DNA of 64,000 nt, from NCBI GenBank assembly GCA_013360215.1, contig JABWCP010000009.1, forward strand, positions 1-64,000. The letters run 5' to 3'. Shown piece after piece: positions 10,052 through 19,112 of this stretch. Position numbers and translations under genes: made by a program. The stretch's first letter is position 1; every line of letters starts with the position of its first letter. A model generated the notes under the pieces. It was given only the letters and a program-made list of their open reading frames with translations, was not told the DNA's origin and made no database searches. The DNA comes from a bacterium (GTDB taxonomy: Bacteria > CLD3 > SB21).

Positions 10052-10678
10052 ATGCATGTTTTGATTATGATCACTTGTATTTCGTTGGGAAGCTTTAGTT
10101 TTGGCAGTTGTCAAGATGGCGAGGCAACCGATTCGACAGTGGTTGTTGCCGATACATCGGATTTCGTGCTGCCATTTCCTGTAGGTAAACGATACAAGGT
10201 TTCTCAAGGTAACAACACGATCTGGAGCCATTCACCGAATAATTTTAACGGGGTTTTCCGATATGCGTATGATTTTGATATGCCGGTCGGAACTGTTTTG
10301 ACAGCGTCACGCGAAGGCGAAGTAATATTTATAAACGATAATTTTGAAGATAGCGATCACACGTTGGGGCACGAAAATGTACTCGTCATACGTCATCGCG
10401 ATGCGACGTATTCCCGTTATATCCATATCCGCAAACATGGCGCATTGGTCAAAACAGGCGCCACAGTTGCCAAAGGTGACACCGTGGCTTTGAGCGGTAA
10501 TAGCGGTTATACGCTAGGTATTCCACATCTCCATTTTGATGTAGTTACCGCCCCAACCGGGCTTCCCGATATCAATGCACAATCCATACGCACTATTTTT
10601 AAAAATTCAACCGCCTATCCGAATACTCTCCAGCAGAACGAACGATACAGGGCTTTGCCTTATACGTTTTATAAATAA
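10052..10678 (+). CDS. M23-family (LytM) metallopeptidase, putative lipoprotein
   Basis: About 208 residues with an N-terminal hydrophobic signal ending in FGSC, a possible lipobox. The ATG at 10052 is preceded by CCGGAG at good spacing; a further in-frame ATG at 10022 would overlap the upstream gene. The M23 core shows YAYDFDMPVGT (zinc-ligand Asp), a G..V....G.SG pattern (KGDTVALSGNSG) and the diagnostic HLHFD near residue 173. The usual HxGxD first histidine is shifted; the His in WSHSP may replace it. M23 enzymes cut peptidoglycan cross-links. This gene has no counterpart in the second copy of the module. Confidence 0.85.
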   Translation: MHVLIMITCISLGSFSFGSCQDGEATDSTVVVADTSDFVLPFPVGKRYKVSQGNNTIWSHSPNNFNGVFRYAYDFDMPVGTVLTASREGEVIFINDNFEDSDHTLGHENVLVIRHRDATYSRYIHIRKHGALVKTGATVAKGDTVALSGNSGYTLGIPHLHFDVVTAPTGLPDINAQSIRTIFKNSTAYPNTLQQNERYRALPYTFYK

Positions 10679-10709
10679 TTTTTTTACAATTTTACTTTAA
10701 TAGGTTCGT

Positions 10710-12701
10710 ATGAAACTACTTATTTTAATCGGTATAAGCTTAAATTTGTTTTCGACATTCTCGATTGTAGCTTTATCTCAAACACACGCGTTCACAAACG
10801 TCCATGTCATACCGATGGATAGCTTTCGCATACTGCATCATCAAACTGTCATTATCGCCGACGGTAAAATCGCAGCGATCGGCAATACACGTGAAGTATC
10901 CATACCCAAAGAAGCTTCGATCATTGACGGCAAGGGGCAATATCTCATACCGGGATTGATTGACTGCTATGCGCATATTCATGAAAAAAACTTGATGCTT
11001 TTTCTTGCCAACGGAATTACGACCGTCCGTAATGTGCCCGGCGCTGCATTTCAGCATGCGATCAAAAAACTCTCTGATACCGGTACATTGCAAGGCCCGC
11101 GTATTTACAGCACAGGCCCGGCCGTTACAGGATCCGTTGCAGCCTACCATACTCAAGGCATGCTTCTCAATCCCGATGAAGCGCGATTCGCCGTTCGTGA
11201 CGTGAAACGCATGGGTTATCAATCTGTATTTTCGTATGTCACGATTACGCCCGATATTTATTCGGCCGTTTTGGACGAAGCACGCCAACTAGGTCTTCCC
11301 GTGCAAGGTCACGTTCCCTATATGATCCCATTCAAAGAGTATGCTGAAGGCTCTCAATTATCGTTCGACAACCTGGTAGGTTTACTCAATCCGCGAAGCG
11401 GTGATACCTATCCTAAAGAACAACTTATTCAATTTGCCGAAGCATTTCGTAAAAACGGAAAATATGTTATCCCGACGCTGACAATTCACAAAGCACGTTC
11501 TTTGGCGCATAAGAGCGATAGTTTAAAATTACGCGCGGAAATGGATTATGTACCGCCGCGGCAGAGAGTATATTGGCATCTGAATTCACTCAATTACCGC
11601 TACTCCGGTGCATCCGAAGTGGTTAAAGTATTTTATGAAAACGGTGTAAAACTTTTGATCGGATCCGATGCCGGATTTCATTTTGCCATACATGGTTTTT
11701 CATATTTAGAAGAGGTTCAAAATTTTGCCGAGCTGGGCATTTCCCATTACGACATACTTAAATCCGGGACTTCATCGGCAGCGGAGTTTTTGGGATGGGA
11801 TGATAAAATCGGAACCGTTTCCGTAGGTAAAGAAGCCGATCTCCTGCTGGTACCCGAAAACCCGCTTGAAAAAATCACAACCCTGGCCCATCACAACGGT
11901 GTCATGTCACGCGGTGTCTGGTATTCGCGTTCAAAACTTAATGAATCCTTACGATCGTTAAAGAACGAACTGCGAGATATGCCCGGTTCAGATCGGTTTA
12001 GCGAATTTTCTGCTCCGGATAAAAACTATCACCTTCTTGCTCATTATGCTATTTCTTACAAAGACATACGATGCGGGGACGAAAAAATATTCAGCACCAT
12101 AAACAACAAAAACCAAATGAGGCTTCTCAGTCAAAACAGCATAGATCCCCCTTGCCAACGTAACACGACCACAACATGGCTGATTGACAATGAAAATATC
12201 TTATTTACCGACGTACATCGTACGTCCATCGAAGGATCAACCCAAGTAACCATGACACACCAATTCCCCTCCTCTACCCGTGTGCATGGCAATCACCCTG
12301 TTTACGGGGAATTCGATTATGTGGACTCGCTTAACACGTACCGCATTACCGGTGGCCCCAATACCTCCATCAATCTGGATATGGATATTGTTGCTAACTA
12401 CCACATGTTGTTTATGAAGTTAAAACCCATGGAGGTTGGAGAAGCGGATTCACTGACGTCTAAAAAAATCGAACTAAATGCGGAAGAATGGGGAAAAAGA
12501 TGCATCACCGGGGATACGTGGTATAAAATAAAACGTAGACCCGATAACGCATTCGGTGAAAGAAGTTATGAAATAATACAACCCGGATTTAACGGTTCTT
12601 CGGAATTTTCATTCCAATCTATTATCACACTGGGTAATGACGGAATAATCAAAGACATCCGATTTAATAATCATGTTACGGCCAAACGCATTGTGCCGTA
12701 A
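10710..12701 (+). CDS. Secreted amidohydrolase-like protein, copy A, with extra C-terminal domain
   Basis: A 663-residue protein with a signal peptide (cut near LSQ, residue 24). Residues 25-420 form an imidazolonepropionase-like amidohydrolase: GLIDCYAHIH, a LANGITTVRN strand, GPRIYSTGP, GHVPYM, GSDAGFHF and GKEADLLLVPENPL. In this family the metal-binding HxH normally follows GLID with one residue between. Here that first His is Tyr87, and the SIEH-type His is Asn in SFDNL. Residues about 430-663 are a domain I do not recognise, with three cysteines near its start and an ITGGPNTSINLD motif. Paralogous end to end to the protein at 19109. Confidence 0.8.
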   Translation: MKLLILIGISLNLFSTFSIVALSQTHAFTNVHVIPMDSFRILHHQTVIIADGKIAAIGNTREVSIPKEASIIDGKGQYLIPGLIDCYAHIHEKNLMLFLANGITTVRNVPGAAFQHAIKKLSDTGTLQGPRIYSTGPAVTGSVAAYHTQGMLLNPDEARFAVRDVKRMGYQSVFSYVTITPDIYSAVLDEARQLGLPVQGHVPYMIPFKEYAEGSQLSFDNLVGLLNPRSGDTYPKEQLIQFAEAFRKNGKYVIPTLTIHKARSLAHKSDSLKLRAEMDYVPPRQRVYWHLNSLNYRYSGASEVVKVFYENGVKLLIGSDAGFHFAIHGFSYLEEVQNFAELGISHYDILKSGTSSAAEFLGWDDKIGTVSVGKEADLLLVPENPLEKITTLAHHNGVMSRGVWYSRSKLNESLRSLKNELRDMPGSDRFSEFSAPDKNYHLLAHYAISYKDIRCGDEKIFSTINNKNQMRLLSQNSIDPPCQRNTTTTWLIDNENILFTDVHRTSIEGSTQVTMTHQFPSSTRVHGNHPVYGEFDYVDSLNTYRITGGPNTSINLDMDIVANYHMLFMKLKPMEVGEADSLTSKKIELNAEEWGKRCITGDTWYKIKRRPDNAFGERSYEIIQPGFNGSSEFSFQSIITLGNDGIIKDIRFNNHVTAKRIVP

Positions 12702-12715
12702 AGTAAAAATATCGA

Positions 12716-13225
12716 CTACCCGTGCTTCTCGTGTAACAGTTTTTCTGAGTACGCCAACATGATTGCCGAAAATAGGAAAACCACGTGAATAATCGTCTGC
12801 CACATAACTTGTTCGGAATTGTGGTTTTTTATATTTATAAAAACCTGAAGAAGATGAATACCCGAAACCCCAACCAGCGAACCCGCCAACTTCACCTTGA
12901 GCGTACCGGCATCTACTTTTTGCAGCCATTCCGGTTTATCTTCATGCTCATCAATATTCATTCGGCTGACAAACGTCGAATATCCGCCGATAATCACCAT
13001 CACAAGCAGGTTTGCAACCATCGTAATATCCACCAACGTAAGAACACCGAGCATAAGCACCGATTCGCTGATTTCATTTATTGTAAGGCACAGGTGGATC
13101 AATTCATTCAGAAATTTATATGCATATAAAATTCCGCCGATAATTAACCCGGCATAAAGCGGAGCTTGTATCCAGCGGCTGGCAAAAATGATACTTTCAA
13201 AAGCGGATTCAATTTTTTGTTTCAT
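12716..13225 (-). CDS. YqhA-family (UPF0114) membrane protein
   Basis: This 169-residue protein starts with FESIIFASRWIQAPLY and contains LTLVDITMVANLLVMVIIGGY and WLQKVDAGTLK.K.AGS, very close to the E. coli YqhA pattern. Four transmembrane segments are visible. The role of the family in the inner membrane is unknown. AAGGAG lies 13 bases before the start. It converges with the amidohydrolase gene, whose stop is only 14 bases away. Confidence 0.88.
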   Translation of the reverse strand: MKQKIESAFESIIFASRWIQAPLYAGLIIGGILYAYKFLNELIHLCLTINEISESVLMLGVLTLVDITMVANLLVMVIIGGYSTFVSRMNIDEHEDKPEWLQKVDAGTLKVKLAGSLVGVSGIHLLQVFINIKNHNSEQVMWQTIIHVVFLFSAIMLAYSEKLLHEKHG

Positions 13226-13454
13226 GGTTGTTGCATACTCCTTAAATGTTCTTTGGCGTGCCCAAAATGAAAAAAGTGAAATTAAAATTCAATCAAATAG
13301 TGACCAACCGACACAAAGTGAGCTTGCATGATTAAGCCGACTTATATAAGTTTCAATATTCACATCATATTATTACAAAAGTGCGCTTAACAATACCTTG
13401 CAACTTTAATAACGCTGATTGCGTAGAAACTTGAACCATTTTACTCGTACTGTA

Positions 13455-14600
13455 ATGAGTTCCGAACTAATTTATATTGTCAAGATAATCACTATATTTC
13501 AATTGCTATTTTTCGCCTTTTTCCTGCTTGTCCAGACAAAAGGAAAGAAGGCCGGTAATTATATTTTTTCCGGCTTCCTGTGTGCTCTGACATTCGGAAC
13601 CATATACCGATTGTCGTTTCATGACATGGAAACGTGCATTAAGACCTATCCACAATTAGTCATGATCGGAGAATCGTCGGGGTTCATATTGGGCCCAGCG
13701 TTGTATTTTTATGTTCGCTCCGTTATCAATCCTGATTTCAACTTCAAAAAATCGCAATTGCAAGCGCACTTAATTCCGTTTTTTTTGTTTTGGTTTTTTT
13801 TTCTACCACAACTTCAAATTGATTTTTCCATCGAAGGCAGGCTTTTTTCCACATCATGGAATAGAATATTTCCGTTCGAAGATGTATTTATTCATTTTAG
13901 CATCTTCACCCATTTTTCCGCCTACGTTATCAGTACCATATTGTACATCCACTCCTACCGGCGTCAGTTATTGGAAGAATATTCGACCGTGGATGATGTG
14001 CGCTTCCGCTGGCTTGCACTATTACTCGTCAGTTTTCTAATAAGCTGGCTTATCGGGGTCGTAAACTATATAACAACATTGTACATCGATCAATTAAGAG
14101 TTTTTACCATTACCTACGTTGTTTCAGTTTTTATTTTCTCAAACATGATTGTTGTACGAGGTCTTCGTTATCCCAACGTTTTTTTCGATTTTGCCCCCTT
14201 AAATTCGAACCGACCCAAATATTCAAAAAATTCATTATCGCCTGAAGAAATCGTGGATTACAAAGAGCGTCTGACTACATACATGCTTGATAACAAGGCG
14301 TTTACTAATCCCGACTTAACGCTGGATCACATGGCCCAGGCGCTTACGGTACCTACGCATATTGTTTCGCAGGTATTGAATGTAGGATTTCAGCAAAATT
14401 TTTATCAGTTCGTTAATCATTACAGGATCATGGAGTTCAAAAAACTGCTCAATAACCCCCAAAAACAATCAATGACCATACTTGACGCCTGTTATCGATC
14501 CGGGTTTAACTCCAAAACCACATTCAATACCACCTTTAAAAAGGTTACCGGAATAACACCAACCGAATACCTCAAGACCATCAAATCCTGTCAAAAATAG
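13455..14600 (+). CDS. Membrane-anchored AraC-family transcriptional regulator
   Basis: A 381-residue protein. The first 230 residues hold about seven transmembrane helices, with little outside the membrane. After a linker, residues 270-375 form an AraC/XylS DNA-binding domain: LTLDHMAQAL for the first helix-turn-helix and ILDACYRSGFNSKTTFNTTFKKVTG.TPTEY for the second. Such proteins sense a signal in the membrane and act on nearby genes. The downstream barrel, membrane protein and hydrolase genes are natural targets by position (inference). The start could also be the TTG at 13419; neither has a clear ribosome site. Confidence 0.82.
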   Translation: MSSELIYIVKIITIFQLLFFAFFLLVQTKGKKAGNYIFSGFLCALTFGTIYRLSFHDMETCIKTYPQLVMIGESSGFILGPALYFYVRSVINPDFNFKKSQLQAHLIPFFLFWFFFLPQLQIDFSIEGRLFSTSWNRIFPFEDVFIHFSIFTHFSAYVISTILYIHSYRRQLLEEYSTVDDVRFRWLALLLVSFLISWLIGVVNYITTLYIDQLRVFTITYVVSVFIFSNMIVVRGLRYPNVFFDFAPLNSNRPKYSKNSLSPEEIVDYKERLTTYMLDNKAFTNPDLTLDHMAQALTVPTHIVSQVLNVGFQQNFYQFVNHYRIMEFKKLLNNPQKQSMTILDACYRSGFNSKTTFNTTFKKVTGITPTEYLKTIKSCQK

Positions 14601-14729
14601 GGCATTTTCACGCCTTAAATCCCCGTTTATTCGTTCGACCTTATTTACCTGAACGATAACAACTCTTAAATAGTGTTAAATTCTCTCTCGAAAATCGATA
14701 CAATTAATTTTTGTATTGGGAGAATGCTA

Positions 14730-16898
14730 ATGGTTTCACACGTACATACCTTGTTATGTAAACTAATGCGAATCGTTTCGTTTCTCGTATTATTGTCTGA
14801 TGTGACAAAAGCATTATTTGCGCAGCCATCAGCATTTCAAGCTTCGGCTCTCATCGCTCTGGACGGGATAGTCAACGAGGATGTATGGAATAACAACACA
14901 GTATATGAAACTTTTAAAACCCTATCTCCGGATTTCGGTGTAACTCCGTCCGAAAAAACGCGTGTTTATTTCCTTTCCGATAAAAACTATATATATGTAG
15001 CTTTTCGATGCGATGATCGTCAGGCGACCACGATTCGAAAAACACTGACCAAACGTGATAATTTGGAAGCCGATGATTGGGTTAGTGTGGAACTGGATAT
15101 GTTCAACGCTGCACAAATGAGCTACTTGTTTCGCGTGAATTCTTTAGGTATCCAAGAGGATGGTACTATTAATCAGGATACAAAAGAAGATTTATCATTT
15201 GACGCCACCTGGTATTCTGCAGCGACTATCGACAGCTCCGGATATTCGATTGAAATAGCCATACCTTTCAACAGCCTACGCTTTCTGCAAACGGACAGCA
15301 TAACTATCGGGGTTGCGTTTCAGAGAAGTATTGCACGGACATCGGAAATACTCATGTTCCCGGAATATTTTCCTGATCGGGGCTCCCGTCTATTACAACG
15401 ACAGATCATAAAATTGAAACGACCTCAACAAACCAGAATTTTTGAAATTATTCCGTCTTATACCTTTGCAGCCCACAAAACAAAGAACATCGGGCATTGG
15501 CAACGCATAAACAGTAATCATGATTTTGGAATAAGCGGAAAATACGGGTTCTCTTCGGATCTTATTTTTGACTTCACCTACAATCCGGATTTTTCACATA
15601 TCGAAACAGATGTCGGCCAAATAGATATCAATGTTCGATCGAGCCCTCTGTATCCGGAAAAGAGAGCATTCTTTTTAGAAGGACAAGAAAGTTTTCAAAT
15701 AGCCGGAAACAACGCGGGATATATAGTCCATTTTCCAAAACTTGTCAACACACGGAACATTGCCGACCCGTTATGGGGTGCTAAAGTCGAAGGAAAGTTC
15801 GGTGCAAAAAATAACTTATCGGCGATTGCCGCATGGGATGAAAAATCATATGAGCAACCGAATGGAAAACCGGATAAGGCATTGTTCAGCATTGTGCGAT
15901 ACAGACGGACAGCGCGCGATGATGGATACTGGGGGTTAGGCTATACAGGCAAAACTATGGATTCGTCGTTTAATCATGTCGCCGGCTTGGACGGCCGTTA
16001 TCGTATCAACGGAACGTCGAAAATTGAGATGCACACCTTTTTTTCAACGACTGAACAAGTAAATAATGATAAAACAAGTAATGGTTATGCCTACGGACTT
16101 GACTACGCATTCATCAATCGGCGATTGGAATTGCAACTGGGGGTCCGGGATGTTTCGGAACAATTTCACACACAAACGGGATATCTACCAAGAAATGGCA
16201 TACTCATGTTTCCGGCTAATTTTTCCTATTCATTCTTTCCGGATACATCGTTTGTCCAGAAAGCTTCGGTTGTTTATTTCGGACATTTAGCAAAAGATCG
16301 GTTTGTTAATAAATACGAAACGTTTAATTGGCTTGGCATGGAAATCTATATGCCCTTGCAAAGCTGGTTTTTTTTCGGAGGAAATTATAGAACAGAAGTA
16401 TATGCTAACAGGCTCTTAAATAAGAGCTATTGGGGTGTTGGCGGATCCACCCAACCTTGGAAGCAATTAGCTTTTAATACATGGATGCATAACGGGCGAC
16501 AATTTTATTATGACCCTGTCAACCCGTTTTCAGGAAAATATAAAGAGATTGAAATGATCCTCACTCTCAAACCAATGGAAAAACTCAGCAGTGAAACTTC
16601 TCTGTATTATCAGGATTTTATCAGAACTTCGAATGATTCGCTGGTGTACGAGTTCACCATAATCCGGAACAAGTTAGTCTATCAGTTCAATCAGTACCTT
16701 TTTCTACGGGGCATAGGTGAATATAATGCGTTTTATAAAAAAATGGATTTAAGCGTATTACTTTCGTTCACCTATAATGTTGGTACCGTTGTGTTTATCG
16801 GGTATGGCAACCTCTTGGAACGAGATATACCGGAGCGCCAATATAAACCTGTAAAACACAGTTTTTTTGTCAAAGCTTCATATAATATACGCATGTAA
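14730..16898 (+). CDS. DUF5916-type outer-membrane protein with CBM9-like N-terminal domain
   Basis: About 722 residues. The ATG at 14730 has GGGAG at a 7-base spacing; earlier in-frame GTG and ATG starts are worse placed. A signal peptide ends near LFAQ. Residues about 35-215 resemble a family 9 carbohydrate-binding domain (LDGIVNEDVWNN, EADDWVSVELD, IEIAIPFNSLRF). The rest matches the DUF5916 barrel pattern (NPDFSHIETDVGQIDIN, SPLYPEKRAFFLEG). Barrel strands continue to the end. The family is common in Bacteroidota and relatives; substrate unknown. Probably co-transcribed with the next two genes. Confidence 0.82.
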   Translation: MVSHVHTLLCKLMRIVSFLVLLSDVTKALFAQPSAFQASALIALDGIVNEDVWNNNTVYETFKTLSPDFGVTPSEKTRVYFLSDKNYIYVAFRCDDRQATTIRKTLTKRDNLEADDWVSVELDMFNAAQMSYLFRVNSLGIQEDGTINQDTKEDLSFDATWYSAATIDSSGYSIEIAIPFNSLRFLQTDSITIGVAFQRSIARTSEILMFPEYFPDRGSRLLQRQIIKLKRPQQTRIFEIIPSYTFAAHKTKNIGHWQRINSNHDFGISGKYGFSSDLIFDFTYNPDFSHIETDVGQIDINVRSSPLYPEKRAFFLEGQESFQIAGNNAGYIVHFPKLVNTRNIADPLWGAKVEGKFGAKNNLSAIAAWDEKSYEQPNGKPDKALFSIVRYRRTARDDGYWGLGYTGKTMDSSFNHVAGLDGRYRINGTSKIEMHTFFSTTEQVNNDKTSNGYAYGLDYAFINRRLELQLGVRDVSEQFHTQTGYLPRNGILMFPANFSYSFFPDTSFVQKASVVYFGHLAKDRFVNKYETFNWLGMEIYMPLQSWFFFGGNYRTEVYANRLLNKSYWGVGGSTQPWKQLAFNTWMHNGRQFYYDPVNPFSGKYKEIEMILTLKPMEKLSSETSLYYQDFIRTSNDSLVYEFTIIRNKLVYQFNQYLFLRGIGEYNAFYKKMDLSVLLSFTYNVGTVVFIGYGNLLERDIPERQYKPVKHSFFVKASYNIRM

Positions 16899-16957
16899 TA
16901 AGACGGTCAACTGTTTCACAGACATCATCACTATACAATAGCAACAAGAGTGAAAAT

Positions 16958-17686
16958 ATGATCAATGATGCCGCCAAAACGAATAATCCATTTCGTTTGT
17001 TATTATGGACAGCGACAATAAGTTCTTTTGCCGGCGCTGTCACAACGTTTTTACTTTTTACCATTCCGGCACCAGAAGCTCCGGATTTTGAATCGCAGGT
17101 GCGCCTTTTTCAGAATTCACTGTATGTGACAAAACTCTGGATTCTTTTTATTCATCCACAATTAAATTTCCTAGCTTGCTTGGGCGTTGTTGTTTTATTG
17201 TGGGAACGGCACGCGCCTCTTATGATTATATCCTTACTGTTTATGTTCGTATGGATGTATACAGAAGTTTCTCAGCAAGCGTTTATCATCGATGCGCTCA
17301 ATCAATTTTGGAGGCCTGAATATCTACAAGCCACTGAAAATACTGCCAAAAATACACTGGCAACGCTGATCAAAGGAGCAAGTGCCTATTCCGATAGCCA
17401 ATATTTTATCGTGATCTATGCTTTCGGCATAGGAAGCATCGTTATGGGGATGGCCATGATACAAGAAATCGGGTTAATTCGATGGATCGGTATTGCACAG
17501 TTATTTATAGGCATACTAAGTTTAGCCTCTTTCATCAGATATTATCTGGGATGGAGTAATATAGGCATGGTGGTGAACTGGTGCTATGAATATATATATT
17601 TTTACATTCAGCCTCTTACGCGCATACTGATAGGTATTTGGATTTTTCGCGTTATTTTAAAAAAACAAACTGAGGCCTTGTCATGA
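16958..17686 (+). CDS. Polytopic membrane protein of unknown family
   Basis: This 242-residue protein has about six hydrophobic segments spread over the whole length and a short charged C-terminus. A CAAGAGTGAAA stretch precedes the ATG. It overlaps the next gene by ATGA, so translation is coupled to that of the Amidohydro_2 protein. I do not recognise the family, although the gross shape resembles DUF4386-like proteins. No catalytic motif is visible. Confidence 0.6.
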   Translation: MINDAAKTNNPFRLLLWTATISSFAGAVTTFLLFTIPAPEAPDFESQVRLFQNSLYVTKLWILFIHPQLNFLACLGVVVLLWERHAPLMIISLLFMFVWMYTEVSQQAFIIDALNQFWRPEYLQATENTAKNTLATLIKGASAYSDSQYFIVIYAFGIGSIVMGMAMIQEIGLIRWIGIAQLFIGILSLASFIRYYLGWSNIGMVVNWCYEYIYFYIQPLTRILIGIWIFRVILKKQTEALS

Positions 17687-18678
17687 AAAAAAGCAACGTT
17701 ATCAATTTTTGTATTTCTTGCCTGACAGGAACACTGATTGCACTCCCGATCTATAGCCAATCCGAGAATAGGTCGAAAGCGACACCGATTTTTGATCATC
17801 ACGTTCATTTCCTATCACCAGATTTGATCAATCAATGGAAAGCTTTGGGAATTCCGTTTTCTAAAAAAGATTATTTTTATTCGGATATCGACTCACTCAG
17901 TTCGAAGCTGGGAACCCGTCACATGAAACTGATATCAATGGCTCACGTGTTTACCTCACCCGAATTCGGCCCACCCACATCCGACGCCTATGAAGCTGTT
18001 AAAAAGGAAAATGATTATTTAGCCGTTCTTAAAAAGAAGCATCCTCAAACCATAAATGCCTATTATGGTATAGATCCGTTGCATGATTACGCAATGACCG
18101 AAATAAAACGTTGCCATCGTGAACTTGGGCTTGACGGGATCAAATTACATTTTAACGCGTCACAGGTATATCTGACAGAACCCGAGCATCGAAAAAATGT
18201 AAAGGCGATTTTTATCTACGCCTCCGAACATACGATACCGGTCTTATTGCATCTGGATAACAGCCACCGGCGTTTTGGAGCACTTGATGTGCGTTTGTTG
18301 GCTGATTCGATATTATCCGGATTGAATGACGTTCAACTCCAGATAGCACATTTTGGGACATCCGGCGGATTCAATGAACGCACAAAAGTTGTAATCGACA
18401 CGTTCCTTGAACTATTCGCACAACATCATCCGATTACGAAACAACGCTTATACTTCGATATTTCAGCCGTCGGACTGGATAAGGACGGCGACGGAGTTGC
18501 CCGGTTAAACGATGAACAATTCAAAGAACTGGCCGCATATGTGCGCAAATTAGGTTTTGATAAAATCCTATTTGGAACGGATTATCCTTTGTATTCCGCT
18601 TCAGAATATCTGAACGTACTTAAAAACAAGCTTAACATGACCCAAGATGAAATCATGCACCTTCTGAAGGAAAAATAA
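17683..18678 (+). CDS. Secreted Amidohydro_2-family (TIM-barrel) hydrolase
   Basis: 331 residues with a signal peptide cut near IYSQ (residue 26). The start of the barrel reads IFDHHVHF, giving the metal-binding HxH. LDGIKLHFN, PVLLHLDNSH (third His), IAHFGTSGG (fourth His) and ILFGTDYPLY (Asp) follow in the expected order for PF04909-type amidohydrolases. All metal ligands appear present, unlike in the two larger amidohydrolase-like proteins nearby. The final LKNKLNMTQDEIMHLL is the usual C-terminal helix. The true substrate is not evident. Confidence 0.82.
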   Translation: MKKSNVINFCISCLTGTLIALPIYSQSENRSKATPIFDHHVHFLSPDLINQWKALGIPFSKKDYFYSDIDSLSSKLGTRHMKLISMAHVFTSPEFGPPTSDAYEAVKKENDYLAVLKKKHPQTINAYYGIDPLHDYAMTEIKRCHRELGLDGIKLHFNASQVYLTEPEHRKNVKAIFIYASEHTIPVLLHLDNSHRRFGALDVRLLADSILSGLNDVQLQIAHFGTSGGFNERTKVVIDTFLELFAQHHPITKQRLYFDISAVGLDKDGDGVARLNDEQFKELAAYVRKLGFDKILFGTDYPLYSASEYLNVLKNKLNMTQDEIMHLLKEK

Positions 18679-18773
18679 TTTGTAAAATTTTGAACCATTA
18701 AAATACGTATGAACCGTGAAACAGGCCGCGGAACTTAACGCATTGCTATAAAGCCTTATTTATGAAAACGCCA

Positions 18774-19112
18774 ATGAGAAAAGAAACCACCATTCTGACT
18801 TTACATCTCTAGGTGAAGCAGGACGTCAACATTTCACAATCAAAATATGATACTATAAGTCGTTCACCACAAAACAATTCGGAAACAAAAAAAATTCGGT
18901 TTGTTGAATTAATCGATTTGGCAGTAACGAAACTTAGCGATTCTTTCGATGGTAGCGGGTTGTTTACAGTCAAACTGGATTTGGAAGCACGTAGAATGAT
19001 ATGTCGAACCACTTGGAAAACACCACAGGACTTTTTATTCCGTAATATAAATGAGATGTATTCAGCAAATCGTATTTCTCCTGCATATCTAACGAACCCG
19101 GAGGCTATATGA
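18774..19112 (+). pseudogene. Broken DUF6958-like gene (module copy B)
   Basis: Translation from the ATG at 18774 gives MRKETTILTLHL, then a TAG at 18810-18812, then VKQDVNISQSKYD in the same frame. This lines up codon for codon with the start of the intact copy at 9756, with the stop at the position of Gln13. Later parts also match (F.ELIDLAV, VKLDLEAR), but with a three-codon loss before VKLDLEAR, a scrambled middle and a longer C-terminus. A GTG at 18813 could start a shorter product. The end overlaps the amidohydrolase ATG by 4 bases, so translational coupling may still matter. Confidence 0.7.
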
